Part shown: positions 1 to 9,169 of the stretch, piece by piece
Position numbering within the stretch: position 1 is the first letter of the stretch
Layout of the letters: every line of letters begins with the position of its first letter
NCBI GenBank assembly: GCA_030680415.1
Contig: JAUXVE010000090.1
Location: 1 to 64,000 of the forward strand
Length of the DNA stretch: 64,000 nt
From: Rubrivivax sp.
GTDB taxonomy: Bacteria; Pseudomonadota; Gammaproteobacteria; Burkholderiales; Burkholderiaceae_C
Direction of reading: 5' to 3'
Notes under the pieces: model-generated
What the model was told of the DNA's origin: nothing
What the model saw: only the letters and a program-made list of their open reading frames with translations
Databases searched by the model: none
Program-made: the position numbers and the translations under genes

Positions 1-309
1 CGTGAACTGACTTGCCGCATCCTGTTTGAGCGCAGTGAGCGCAGCGAACGAAGCGAGTTATGCGGCACCCCCTCAAGGCGAGCAGCGCAGGGGAGTCGGT
101 GCGCAGCACCGACCGCCACAGTCAGCGCGCCCGCCGGGCACCGCCTGCCGCGACCGGCGCAAAACGTCGAGCGCAGAAAGCGCACACCCGGCAAGGTCCG
201 CAACAGGCCGCCAGCAGACTGTCGGCCCGAGAGGCATGAGCGTCGAGCCAACGGCACCGCATGCCAATGCCGTCGGGCCGTGGCGATGCCTGGCGGCGGC
301 CGTTTCATC
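1..309. other. intergenic region downstream of coxD with hairpins, no convincing gene
   Basis: No reading frame here looks like a protein. The stretch holds repetitive intergenic DNA: GCCGCAT at 14-20 is mirrored by ATGCGGC at 60-66 around a run of GAGCGCAGTGAGCGCAGCGAACG type, and GTCGGTGC (95-102) pairs perfectly with GCACCGAC (106-113) around a 3-nt loop. The second hairpin has no T-run, so it may be a terminator or simply part of a repeat element. The rest shows nothing I can assign. Confidence 0.5.
95..113. terminator. GC-rich perfect hairpin downstream of the cox genes
   Basis: An 8-bp perfect stem GTCGGTGC/GCACCGAC with loop GCA. It lies about 200 bp beyond the coxD stop codon. There is no U-tract on either strand, so intrinsic termination is only a possibility. 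Confidence 0.3.
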
Positions 310-1206
310 CTAGGCCGCCTTCTCAGCGACACCAATTGCACGCCGGCCCTCGACCAGCTGGCGCACCCGCTCCGGCCCGAGCTGGAAGCGGTCCTCGCGC
401 GTCTTCAGCAGGCAGCCCAGCGTGCTCATCAGTGCGTGCGGGTCCTCGGGGAGCGCCTTCATCTGCAAGCGGTGCAGCGCGCGGATCCAGTCCAGCGTTT
501 CGGCCACGCCCGGCGTCTTGCCCAGGTCCTCGCGCCGCAGCCGCTGCACGAAGGCGACCGACTGCTCGACGAGTGCGCTCTCGGCCATCGGGAGCGTGGC
601 GCGCACGATCGCGATCTCGCGCGCCAGCGTCGGGTAGTCGAGCCAGTGGTACAGGCAGCGCCGGCGCAGCGCGTCGGACAGCTCGCGCGTGCCGTTGCTC
701 GTCAGCAGCACCGCCGGCACGTGGCGCGCGGTGAGGGTGCCGAGTTCGGGCACCGTGATCTGGTAGTCGGCCAGCACCTCCAGCAGGAAGGCCTCGAAGG
801 CCTCGTCGGCGCGGTCGATCTCGTCGATCAGCAGCACGCAGGGCGCCTCGCTCGAGATCGCCGTCAGCAGCGGACGTTCGAGCAGGTAGTCGCGCGCGAA
901 GAGGTCGCTCTCCTGCACGCGCTCGGACTGCGTCTCGTGCAGGCGGATCGCCAGCAGCTGCTTGCCGTAATTCCATTCGTACGCCGCCTGCGCCAGGTCC
1001 AGCCCCTCGTGGCACTGCAGTCGCACCAGGCGCCGGCCCAGCACGCGCGCCAACGCCAGCGCCAGCGCGGTCTTGCCGACACCGGCGTCGCCTTCCAGCA
1101 GCAGCGGGCGCTGCAGCTCGCCGGCCAGCCACAGCGTGGTGGCCAAGCCCTCGTCGGCGATGTAGCCCGCCCGCTGCAGGGCCTCACGCAGCGCCGCGTC
1201 GGTCAT
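310..1206 (-). CDS. coxD: MoxR-family AAA+ ATPase, CoxD-like CO dehydrogenase maturation factor
   Basis: A 298-residue AAA+ protein. Walker A is LLLEGDAGVGKTALALA near residue 35 and Walker B is VLLIDEIDRAD near residue 115; an LLTSNGTREL segment resembles sensor 1. In carboxidotrophs CoxD is the MoxR chaperone-like ATPase that helps build the [CuSMoO2] centre of CO dehydrogenase. It is the last cox gene visible and its start overlaps the coxG stop (ATGA), implying coupled translation. A longer reading frame begins upstream, but the start giving MTDAALREAL fits both the family and the overlap. CoxE/CoxF would be expected next, but only repeat-like DNA lies between here and the window edge. 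Confidence 0.82.
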   Translation of the reverse strand: MTDAALREALQRAGYIADEGLATTLWLAGELQRPLLLEGDAGVGKTALALALARVLGRRLVRLQCHEGLDLAQAAYEWNYGKQLLAIRLHETQSERVQESDLFARDYLLERPLLTAISSEAPCVLLIDEIDRADEAFEAFLLEVLADYQITVPELGTLTARHVPAVLLTSNGTRELSDALRRRCLYHWLDYPTLAREIAIVRATLPMAESALVEQSVAFVQRLRREDLGKTPGVAETLDWIRALHRLQMKALPEDPHALMSTLGCLLKTREDRFQLGPERVRQLVEGRRAIGVAEKAA

Positions 1207-1802
1207 GCCTTGCGGTGGAAGATGCCGGCGAACCAGGCCTTGATGACGGCCCACATCAGCGCCAGCGCGTTCAGTTCCTTCACCGGCCCCGGTGCTGCGG
1301 CTGGCGCCGCCGCTGCCGCCGGTGCGCCCGCCATGGCGGGCCCTGGCACCGCAGCCGCAGCGGCGCGGAAGTTGTCGGCGAACTGCGCCAGCATCGCGTC
1401 CGACACCGGCACCAGCAGCCGGCTGCCGAACTGCGCCAGCTTGCCGCTGACGGTGATCGTGGCCACGCCGACCAGCGTCGAGCTGGCCGGCGTCGCGCCC
1501 GGCTCGACGCTGGCCACCAGGCTCATCGTGGCCGACGAGCCCGACCTATCCTTGCCCGAGGTCATCAGCGTGAGCGAACGCGCCGCGGCGTCATGCCCCT
1601 GTACCTCGATGTCGCCATTGAAGGTCATCACCGCCGGCCCGACCTTGCTCTTGACGGTGCCTTTGTAGTGGGTGTCGTCGAGCTGTTCGGTGATCTGGGC
1701 GCCGGGCATGCAGCCGGCGGTGGCGCGCACGTCCGAAAGCACGGCCCAGGCTTGCTGCGGGGTGGCGGCGACCGGGTAACGCTTGTCGAGCTTGACCTCC
1801 AT
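1203..1802 (-). CDS. coxG: CoxG-like SRPBCC-fold protein, CO dehydrogenase subunit G family
   Basis: A 199-residue protein. Its first ~145 residues match the CoxG/SRPBCC family: start [11 protein letters not shown], then CMPGAQITE, KGTVKSKVGP, and a VSGKLAQFGSRLL segment. An Ala/Pro-rich linker follows, then a hydrophobic C-terminal helix (LNALALMWAVIKAWFAGIF) with a basic end. This fits the proposed role of CoxG in tethering CO dehydrogenase to the inner membrane. It sits between coxL and coxD and touches both: its ATG overlaps the coxL TAA by one base and its stop overlaps the coxD start. In Oligotropha coxG lies further downstream, so the position differs from that model operon. Confidence 0.82.
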   Translation of the reverse strand: MEVKLDKRYPVAATPQQAWAVLSDVRATAGCMPGAQITEQLDDTHYKGTVKSKVGPAVMTFNGDIEVQGHDAAARSLTLMTSGKDRSGSSATMSLVASVEPGATPASSTLVGVATITVSGKLAQFGSRLLVPVSDAMLAQFADNFRAAAAAVPGPAMAGAPAAAAAPAAAPGPVKELNALALMWAVIKAWFAGIFHRKA

Positions 1803-4212
1803 TACAGATTCACTCCGCTGGCCTTCAGCTGCTGCCAGACACGGTAGGCGCTGTGCGGCATCGTCATGTGCGTGACGCCCAGGTGCGCGAAGGCATCGAC
1901 GACGGCCGAGGTGAAGGTCGGGATCGAGCCGACGTGCGGCGACTCGGCCACGCCCTTGGCACCGATCGGGTGGTGCGGGCTGGGCGTGACCGTGAAGTCG
2001 GTCTCCCAGTGCGGCGTTTCCACGAAGGTCGGCAGGAAGTAGTCCATCAGCGTGTTGCCCTGCAGGTTGCCCTGGGCGTCGAACGGCATCTGCTGGCCCA
2101 TCGCCACCGCGTAACCTTCGGTCAGGCCGCCGTGGATCTGGCCCTCGATGATCATCGGGTTGATGCGCGTGCCGCAGTCGTCCAGCGCGTAGAAGCGGCG
2201 CACCTTGGTCTCTCCGGTGGCGCGGTCGATGTCGACCACCGCGAGGTAGATGCCGAACGGGAAGGTGAAGTTCGGCGGGTCGTAATAGTGCACCGCCTCC
2301 AGCCCCATCTCCAGGCCGGCCGGCACGTTGTTGTAGGCGGCCCAGCAGATGTCCTTCATCGTCTTGTGCTTCGTTGAGTCGCCCTTGACGTTGAAACGGT
2401 CGATCTCCCAGTCGAGGTCACCCTCGCTCACCTCCAGCAGGTGGGCGGCGATCTTCTTCGCCTTGGCGTGGATCTTGCGCGCCGCCATCGCTATCGCCGC
2501 GCCGGCCACCGGCGTGCTGCGGCTGCCGTAGGTGCCCAGGCCGTAGGGCGCGGTGCTGGTGTCGCCCTCCTCGACCTGGATCACCTCGCTCGGGATGCCG
2601 AGTTCGGTGGCGATGATCTGCGCGTAGGTGGTGGCGTGCGCCTGACCGGTCGAGATCGTGCCCATGCGGGCGATCGCGCTGCCGGTGGGGTGGACGCGAA
2701 TCTCGCAGCTGTCGAACATGCCGACACCGAGGATGTCGCACATCTTGCTGGGGCCGGCGCCGACGACTTCGGTGAAGCTCACCAGGCCGATGCCCATCAG
2801 CGTCGGGCAGTTCGGGTCGGCGCGCTTGGCCGCCTGCTCCGCCCGCAGCGCCTTGTAGTCCACGGCAGCCAGGACCTTGTCCAGCGCGGTCTGGTAGTCG
2901 CCCGAGTCGTACTCGAAGCCGAAGGCGCTGGTGTACGGGAACTGCTCGCGCTTGATGAAGTTCCTGGCCCGGATCTCGGCCTTGTCCATGCCCAGCTTCT
3001 GCGCCAGGATGTCGACCATGCGTTCGACCAGGTACACCGCCTCGGTGACGCGGAAGCTGCAGCGGTAGGCCACGCCGCCCGGCGCCTTGTTGGTGTAGAC
3101 GCCCTTGACCTGGCAGTACGCCGCCGGGATGTCGTAGGAACCCGAGCAGATGTGGAACATCCCGGCCGGGAACTTGGTCGGGTCGGCGCAGGCGTCGAAG
3201 GCGCCGTGGTCGGCGATGACGTTGACGCGCAGCCCGGTGATCCTGCCGTCGGCGGTGGCGGCGATCTCGCCGTCCATGTGGTAGTCGCGGGCAAAGGCGG
3301 TGGACGAGATGTTCTCGACCCGGTCCTCGACCCACTTCACCGGCTTGCCGAGCACGATCGACGACACGATCGCGCACACGTAGCCCGGGTACACGCCGAC
3401 CTTGTTGCCGAAGCCGCCGCCGATGTCCGGCGACACGATGCGCACCTTGCTTTCGGGGATGCCCGACAGCAGCGACACCACCGTGCGCACGACGTGCGGC
3501 GCCTGGCTCGTGATGTAGGTCGTGAGCTCGCCGCGCACCGGGTCGAAGCTGGCGACGCAGCCGCAGGTCTCCAGCGGGCAGGGGTGCACGCGCGGGTAGT
3601 AGAGGTGCTCCCGCACCACCACCGGTGCGGCGGCGATGGCGGCGTCGGCCGCGGCCTTGTCGCCGGCGTCCCAGGTGAAGATGTGGTTGTGGTGTTCGCG
3701 CGGGCCGTGCGCGCCGCTGGTCTTGCCGGCCAGGTCCTCGCGCAGCACCGGGGCGTCGGGCTCGAGCGCCTTGTAGGGGTCGATGACCACCGGCAGCTCT
3801 TCGTATTCGACCTGCACCGCCTCGACGCCGTCGGCGGCGGCGTAGCGGTCCTCGGCGATCACGACCGCCACTTCCTGCATCTGGAAGTGCACCTTCTCAT
3901 CGGCCAGTACGGCGGCGACGTCCCCGGCCAGCGTGGGCATCCAGTGCAGCTTCAGCGGCTTCAGGTCGTCGGCGGTGAGCACCGCGATGACACCCGGCAC
4001 CTTCAGCGCCTCGGACTTGTCGATCTTCTTGATGCGGGCGTGGGCATACGGGCTGCGCACGATGTCCATGTGCAGCATGCCGGGCATCTTGATGTCGTCG
4101 ACATAGTTGCCCTTGCCCTGAATGAAGCGGGCGTCTTCCTTGCGCAGGCGGCTGTCGCCCATGCCCTGCAGGGCGTCCTTGCGCTCGAGCAGCTTCGGGT
4201 CCATCGGCGCGT

Positions 4213-4216
<4 letters not shown>
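1802..4216 (-). CDS. coxL: form I aerobic carbon monoxide dehydrogenase, large molybdenum subunit
   Basis: An 804-residue molybdopterin-binding subunit of the xanthine oxidase superfamily, close to the ~809 residues of known CoxL. It carries AYRCSFR at about residues 382-388. That motif is diagnostic of form I (true CO-oxidising) enzymes, whose Cys binds Cu in the [CuSMoO2] active site; form II enzymes have AYRGAGR instead. [13 protein letters not shown] and the C-terminal GAKGVAESP are also present; in this superfamily the Glu of the latter is the catalytic base. The enzyme converts CO and water to CO2, two protons and two electrons. It is preceded by coxS (ATGA overlap) and followed by coxG. 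The form I assignment is direct from the motif. Confidence 0.95.
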
Positions 4217-4704
<488 letters not shown>

Positions 4705-4716
4705 CTTCAGTCTCCC

Positions 4717-5580
4717 TTATTGGCAGCGGGCCGCAGCGGCGCGGATCGCGCGCTTGAGCATCTGGCCGGCCATCGCGGTCTTGTATTCGACGTCGCCGCG
4801 CAGGTCGGCGGCGGGGTCGCAGGCGGCCATCGCGGCAGCGGCGGCGGCTTCGATCGTGGCCTCGGTGAGCGGCTTGCCGCGCAACGCGTCTTCGGCGCCT
4901 CTCGCGCGCAGTGCCATCGGCGCCACGTTGGTCAGGCCGATGCGTACCTGGCTGACCACGCCGCCGTCCAGCCGCAGCACCACGGCCGCGCCGGCGGTGG
5001 CCCAGTCGCCGGTCTTGCGCTTGAGCTTGTGGTAGCTGTAGCCCGTCTTGGCGGCGAAGGCCGGCACGCGGATCTCGACCAGGATCTCGTCTTCGGCCAG
5101 CGCCGTCATGTAGGTGCCGAGGAAGAAGTCGTCGGCCTTCACGGTGCGCTTGCCGCCCGCGCCCTGCAATATGAAGCTGGCGTCCAGCGCGAGGGCCAGC
5201 GCCGGGTGGTCGTTGGCCGGGTCGCCATGCGCGATATCGCCGCCGATGGTGCCGCGGTTGCGCACCTGGGGGTCGCCGATGAGCTTGGCCGCCTCCACCA
5301 GCAGCGGCACCTTGGCCTGCAACAGCGGGCTGGCGATGAGTTCGTTCTCGACCGTCATCGCGCCGATGCAGACGGTGGCGCCATCGTCGCGGATGCCGCG
5401 CAGCTCGGCGATGCGGTTGAGGTCGATCAGGTGCGCCGGCTGCGCGAAACGCAGCTTCATCATCGGCAGCAGGCTGTGGCCGCCGGCCAGCAGCTTGGCA
5501 TCACTGCCGAGCGTGCCCAGCAGCGTGAGCGCCTCGCCCACGGAACGTGGTGCGTGGTAGTCGAAGGTGGGTGGAATCAT
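4717..5580 (-). CDS. coxM: carbon monoxide dehydrogenase medium subunit, FAD-binding
   Basis: A 287-residue flavoprotein subunit of the CO/xanthine dehydrogenase class. FAD-binding loops AGGHSLLP (about residue 32) and TIGGDIAHGDPAND (about residue 110) are intact, and the length matches CoxM (~288). It is the first gene of the coxM-S-L-G-D operon. A candidate promoter and three TTCGTGC repeats lie between it and rcoM upstream. The start MIPPTFDYHAP is standard for the family. Confidence 0.93.
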   Translation of the reverse strand: MIPPTFDYHAPRSVGEALTLLGTLGSDAKLLAGGHSLLPMMKLRFAQPAHLIDLNRIAELRGIRDDGATVCIGAMTVENELIASPLLQAKVPLLVEAAKLIGDPQVRNRGTIGGDIAHGDPANDHPALALALDASFILQGAGGKRTVKADDFFLGTYMTALAEDEILVEIRVPAFAAKTGYSYHKLKRKTGDWATAGAAVVLRLDGGVVSQVRIGLTNVAPMALRARGAEDALRGKPLTEATIEAAAAAAMAACDPAADLRGDVEYKTAMAGQMLKRAIRAAAARCQ

Positions 5581-5626
5581 GCGTCGTCTCCGGTCTTGTC
5601 TTGGGGGCTGTTCAGGACAGCGGCGC

Positions 5627-5656
5627 AGTATTCGCCAAAGTGCCGCTGCCTCTCAA
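5627..5656 (-). promoter_or_regulatory. candidate sigma-70 promoter of the cox operon
   Basis: On the minus strand TTGAGA (5656-5651) is followed after 18 bp by AATACT (5632-5627), about 45 bp upstream of the coxM start codon. The fit to consensus is moderate (5/6 and 4/6). It lies just downstream of the proposed RcoM sites, as an activator-dependent promoter would. Confidence 0.4.
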
Positions 5657-5689
5657 GCGAAGGGTCGGGCGCCCGGATCGGCCACCGAT

Positions 5690-5737
5690 GCACGAAAGCC
5701 GCCCGCATCCGCACGAACGGTCGCCTGGCTGCACGAA
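5690..5737 (-). promoter_or_regulatory. three TTCGTGC direct repeats, candidate RcoM operator
   Basis: Read on the minus strand, TTCGTGC occurs at 5737-5731, 5717-5711 and 5696-5690. The start-to-start distances are 20 and 21 bp, about two helical turns. LytTR-domain regulators bind direct repeats on one DNA face at this kind of spacing, and the array lies between the LytTR regulator rcoM and its presumed target coxM. The repeats are seen directly; the assignment to RcoM is inference. Confidence 0.55.
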
Positions 5738-5742
5738 GTGCA

Positions 5743-5766
5743 GCGGGCCCCGTTTCGGGGGCCCGC
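5743..5766 (-). terminator. GC-rich hairpin after rcoM
   Basis: GCGGGCCCC (5743-5751) pairs perfectly with GGGGCCCGC (5758-5766) across a 6-nt loop, 28 bp beyond the rcoM stop codon. There is no U-tract. It probably separates rcoM transcription from the cox promoter, though attenuation is possible. Confidence 0.5.
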
Positions 5767-5793
5767 CGGATCAGGGAAAACGATAGATCGGGA

Positions 5794-6543
5794 TCAACCC
5801 TGACGCGGCGCCGCCGGCAGGCCCAGTCGCGCCAGCAGCGCCGCCGTGCTGGTGCGCGAGACCGGGATGACTTCGTCGTCGCCCTGCAGCCGCACCGACA
5901 GCCGGCCTTCGCTGCGCACGAGTTCGTGCACCGCGCGCAGGTTCAGGATGTGGCTGCGGTGCACGCGCATGAACTGCTCGGGCTCCAGCCGCGCTTCCAG
6001 GTCGCCGATGCTGAGGTTGCAGAAGCGGTTGCCTTCGGCCGTGACGACGCGCGTGTAGTGACCGTCGGAATGAAGGCGCAGCACGCGGTCGGCGTCGACG
6101 AACACGATCTGCTGCCCCTGCACGGTGGGGATCTTGTTCAGCCGCCGGTGCGGGGTGTCACGGGCGCCGGCCGGCGCTTCGCTGCTGACGACGTCGGTGA
6201 TGTCGTAGAAGACCAGCGTGTAGCCGGTGGACTGGCCGGCACCGTCGGACATGCGCGACACCTTGATCAGCAGCACACGCTCCGGGATGTTGATGATCAT
6301 CGTCATCGGCGGCGGGCTCGACACCGGGCACACCGCCGCCTGCTCGAGCAGGAACTCCACCTTGGACTTGGAGCGTTCGGGGTGGAAGTCCAGCACCATG
6401 CGGGTGAAGGGCTGGTTCTCCGTCACCGGCAGCACGCGCCGCGCGAAGGCGTTCATGTCGAGCACGCGCCGCTCGGCATCCAGCCGGACGATGCCGACAT
6501 CGAAGCGTTCAAGCAGGTACAGCGGCGAATGGGACGACGACAC
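5794..6543 (-). CDS. rcoM: RcoM-type haem-PAS/LytTR CO-sensing transcriptional regulator
   Basis: A 249-residue regulator from a GTG start (VSSSHSPLYLL) with GGAG seven bases upstream. The N-terminal PAS domain spans about residues 8-115 and the LytTR DNA-binding domain about 145-245 (FMRVHRSHILNLR, PVSRTSTAALL). It matches the RcoM family as I recall it from Paraburkholderia xenovorans: FHPERSKSKVEFLL carries the haem His (H54 here, H74 there), CPVSSPPP the ferric-state Cys (C72, C94 there), and TMIINIP the Met displaced by CO (M82, M104 there). CO binding should switch it to an activator. It lies directly upstream of the cox operon on the same strand. The frame stays open far upstream, but that part is unlike any protein family. 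Confidence 0.88.
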   Translation of the reverse strand: MSSSHSPLYLLERFDVGIVRLDAERRVLDMNAFARRVLPVTENQPFTRMVLDFHPERSKSKVEFLLEQAAVCPVSSPPPMTMIINIPERVLLIKVSRMSDGAGQSTGYTLVFYDITDVVSSEAPAGARDTPHRRLNKIPTVQGQQIVFVDADRVLRLHSDGHYTRVVTAEGNRFCNLSIGDLEARLEPEQFMRVHRSHILNLRAVHELVRSEGRLSVRLQGDDEVIPVSRTSTAALLARLGLPAAPRQG

Positions 6544-6636
6544 GCAAGGCTCCGGCCGGTGAGCGCGGATTGGACCACGATGCGGCGGCCGGCGGCGCGT
6601 ACAGTCCACCTGTATGTCTGAACAGCCGACACCGGA

Positions 6637-8700
6637 TTGCACACCGCCACCGAACTGAACCCCGAACAGCGCCAGGCCGTCGAGCACGCACCCGACGCCG
6701 GGCCGCTGCTCGTGGTGGCCGGCGCCGGCTCGGGCAAGACGATGACGCTGGCGGCCCGCGTGGCCTGGCTGGTGCAGCAGGGCGCCAGCCCGCAGCGGCT
6801 GCTGCTGTTGACCTTCTCGCGCCGTGCCGCCGCCGAGATGGCGCGCCGCGCCGGCCGCCTGCTGCACGAAGCGCTGCGCCTGCCGGCGACCACGAAGCCG
6901 CCCGAGCTGCCGTGGTGCGGCACCTTCCACAGCGTGGCGGCGCGGCTGCTGCGCGAGGAAGCACCGCGCATCGGCCTGGCCCCCGGCTTCACCGTGCTCG
7001 ACCGCGCCGACGCGCAGGACCTGCTGGCGATGACGCGGCAGTTGCTGGGCCTGGCCGACAGCGAGAAGCGCTTCCCGCTCGCCGCCACCTGCCTGGCGAT
7101 CCACTCGCGCGCCGTCAATACGCGCACGCCGCTGGCTGAGTTGCTGGGCGAGCAGTGGCCCTGGTGCCGCGAGCACGCGGCCGCGCTGGAGCGCCTGTTT
7201 GCCGCCTTCGGCGAGGCCAAGCTGCAGCAGCAGTCGCTGGACTTCGACGACCTGCTGCTGGCCTGGTGGCACCTGATGCAGGTGCCCGAGATGGCAGCGC
7301 GCATCGGCAGCCGCTTCGACCACGTGCTGGTCGACGAGGTGCAGGACGTCAACCGGCTGCAAGCCGACATCACGCAGGCACTCAAGCCGGACGGGCGTGG
7401 CCTGACGGCGGTGGGCGACGACGCACAATCGATCTACGCCTTTCGCGGCGCCGACGTGCGCCACATCCTGGACTGGCCGCGGCGTTTCACGCCACCGGCG
7501 CGTGTGCTCACGCTGCAGCGCAACTACCGCTCGACGCCGGCGATCCTGCAGGCGTCCAACGCCGTCATCGCGCTGGCAGCGGAGCGTTTTGCCAAGCAGC
7601 TGTGGACCGAGCGAGCCGCGGCCTGCCCGCCACGCCTGGTGACGGTGGCCGACGAAGCGGCGCAGGCCCAGGGCGTGGCCGACGCCGTGCTGGCACAGCG
7701 CGAGGCCGGACTGGCGCTCAAGCGCCAGGCGGTGCTGTTCCGCACCGCGACGCACAGCGCGGCGCTGGAGCTGGAACTGGTGCGGCGCGGCATCCCGTTC
7801 GTCAAGTACGGCGGCCTGCGCTTCCTGGAGGCGGCGCATGTCAAGGACGTGTTGGCGGTGCTGCGCTGGGCCGACAACCCGGCTTCGCAACTGGCGGCGC
7901 TGCGCACGGCGCGGCTGGTGCCCGGCATGGGGCCGGCCAGCGTGCGGCGGCTGCTGGGCCACGCGGCACCCCTGGCGCAGTTCAGGCCGCCGCCGGCCGC
8001 TGCCGCACCCTGGGCCGCGCTCGCGGCGCTGATGGAACACCTGCGCAGCGATGCGGCGCACTGGCCCGACGACCTGTCACGCGTCCTGGCCTGGTACCGG
8101 CCGCACCTGGAGCGCCTGTACGACGACGCCCGCGTGCGCGCGGCCGACCTGGAGCAGCTCGCCCACATCGCCGCCGGCCAGCCCGGCCGCCGGCGTTTCA
8201 TCACCGAACTCACGCTCGACCCGCCCGAGGCGAGCAGCGACGAAGCCGGCCCGCCGCTGCGCGACGAGGACGTCCTGATCCTGTCCACCATCCACAGCGC
8301 CAAGGGACAGGAGTGGAACGCGGTGCACGTGCTCAACGTCGTCGACGGCTGCCTGCCCGCCGACATGGCCACCGGCCGCGGCGCCGAGATCGAGGAGGAA
8401 CGCCGGCTGCTGTACGTGGCGATGACACGTGCGCGCGACGAACTCACGCTGTGGGTGCCGCAACGTTTTTACGTCACGCAGCAACGCGCCTGGGGCGACC
8501 GGCATCTGTATGCGCTGCGATCGCGCTTCATCCCCGATGCGCTGCTGCCGCATTTCGAGGTCGTTCACCCGCTGCCCCCCGACGGCATGGCCGATGTCGG
8601 CGACGGCGTTTCAGCGCTGCCCATGATCGACCTGGCTGCACGCATGCGGCAGGAATGGGCGCCTAGGCGTGGCGGTGGCCTGCCTGCCGCGGACAGCTGA
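6637..8700 (+). CDS. UvrD/Rep-family ATP-dependent DNA helicase (superfamily 1)
   Basis: A 687-residue SF1 helicase with all core motifs: Walker A VVAGAGSGKT (about residue 27), VDEVQDVN (II), GDDAQSIYAFRGAD (III), YRSTPAIL (IV), STIHSAKGQEW (V) and LLYVAMTRARDEL (VI). It translocates 3'-5' on single-stranded DNA and probably acts in repair or replication restart. A stop codon at 6619 forces the start downstream, and TTG at 6637 is the only usual start codon available. An out-of-frame ATG at 6614 opens a 14-codon frame, so either a start shift or a sequence error may exist here. It is divergent from rcoM and is the last gene before the island. Confidence 0.88.
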   Translation: MHTATELNPEQRQAVEHAPDAGPLLVVAGAGSGKTMTLAARVAWLVQQGASPQRLLLLTFSRRAAAEMARRAGRLLHEALRLPATTKPPELPWCGTFHSVAARLLREEAPRIGLAPGFTVLDRADAQDLLAMTRQLLGLADSEKRFPLAATCLAIHSRAVNTRTPLAELLGEQWPWCREHAAALERLFAAFGEAKLQQQSLDFDDLLLAWWHLMQVPEMAARIGSRFDHVLVDEVQDVNRLQADITQALKPDGRGLTAVGDDAQSIYAFRGADVRHILDWPRRFTPPARVLTLQRNYRSTPAILQASNAVIALAAERFAKQLWTERAAACPPRLVTVADEAAQAQGVADAVLAQREAGLALKRQAVLFRTATHSAALELELVRRGIPFVKYGGLRFLEAAHVKDVLAVLRWADNPASQLAALRTARLVPGMGPASVRRLLGHAAPLAQFRPPPAAAAPWAALAALMEHLRSDAAHWPDDLSRVLAWYRPHLERLYDDARVRAADLEQLAHIAAGQPGRRRFITELTLDPPEASSDEAGPPLRDEDVLILSTIHSAKGQEWNAVHVLNVVDGCLPADMATGRGAEIEEERRLLYVAMTRARDELTLWVPQRFYVTQQRAWGDRHLYALRSRFIPDALLPHFEVVHPLPPDGMADVGDGVSALPMIDLAARMRQEWAPRRGGGLPAADS

Positions 8701-8777
8701 TCGTGCAGGACCCAGCCAGGTGCGGCGCGGGCTGCGATGGCGGCGCCGGAGGACGGCGCGGCGTGGTCCGAATCGTG
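8701..8777. other. non-coding chromosomal flank left of the island
   Basis: GC-rich, with no gene. This sequence would originally have followed the tRNA-Pro gene directly before the island inserted. Confidence 0.5.
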
Positions 8778-8808
8778 TGGTCGGGGTGAAAGGATTCGAA
8801 CCTTCGAC
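8778..8808 (-). repeat. attL: displaced 3' end of tRNA-Pro, 31-bp direct repeat
   Basis: Thirty-one bases identical to 32962-32992, covering the CCA end, acceptor 3' strand and T-arm of tRNA-Pro. Identity stops sharply at 8809 (GCTTCGG against CCTCTGG), so this is a tRNA tail and not a second gene. It marks the distal end of a 24-kb insertion at the tRNA 3' end, the classic target of tyrosine recombinases. Confidence 0.85.
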
Positions 8809-8889
8809 GCTTCGGTCTCACAGCCAAGTGTCTCGCTCAATCCTGGACTCGTCCATGCACCTCACCCAAGTGTGAAAATCAAGTCCGGG

Positions 8890-8918
8890 TTGTGCGCTGC
8901 GAATACTTTTGCTATTCT
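8890..8918 (+). promoter_or_regulatory. sigma-70-like promoter of the BREX operon
   Basis: TTGTGC (8890-8895), a 17-bp spacer, then TATTCT (8913-8918), 30 bp before the ATG of the small regulator. This is the best promoter at the left end of the island and could drive the co-oriented genes to 32799. Confidence 0.55.
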
Positions 8919-8947
8919 GCGCATCACCCCTTGAACATAGAGCGACC

Positions 8948-9169
8948 ATGATCCGCTGCCACCTCTCGTCCTTGATGGGCCGCGACAAGCTCAACATCAC
9001 GAACGTTGCGCGAGCCACCGGCCTGAACCGCAGCACCATCACCGCGCTGTACCGCGAGACCGCCACCCGCGTTGAGCTACCCGCGATCGAGCAGCTCTGC
9101 ACGTTGTTCAAGTGCTCGGTCGGCGAGCTGCTGGAGCATGTGCCCGACACCACCAAGGGCACCGCATGA
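8948..9169 (+). CDS. small XRE/Cro-type helix-turn-helix regulator
   Basis: A 73-residue protein that is almost entirely one HTH_XRE domain (LNITNVARATGLNRSTITALYRE, then LPAIEQLCTLFKCSVGELLEH), like YozG-type regulators. The frame is open further upstream, but the ATG at 8948 sits correctly behind the promoter. Its stop overlaps the pglW start (ATGA), so regulator and defence operon are coupled. It probably autoregulates BREX expression. It is not the WYL-domain BrxR found with many BREX loci. Confidence 0.82.
   Translation: MIRCHLSSLMGRDKLNITNVARATGLNRSTITALYRETATRVELPAIEQLCTLFKCSVGELLEHVPDTTKGTA

Noticed and set aside
5794-8061. A 755-residue RcoM-containing protein reading through the helicase region
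   Set aside because: Only the last 249 residues have domain similarity; the upstream part is the antisense of the UvrD-like helicase and a GTG with GGAG starts the PAS domain.
8778-8820. A second tRNA gene at the left island border
   Set aside because: Only the 3' 31 bases match tRNA-Pro; beyond 8808 there is no anticodon stem or D-arm, so it is a displaced 3' end.
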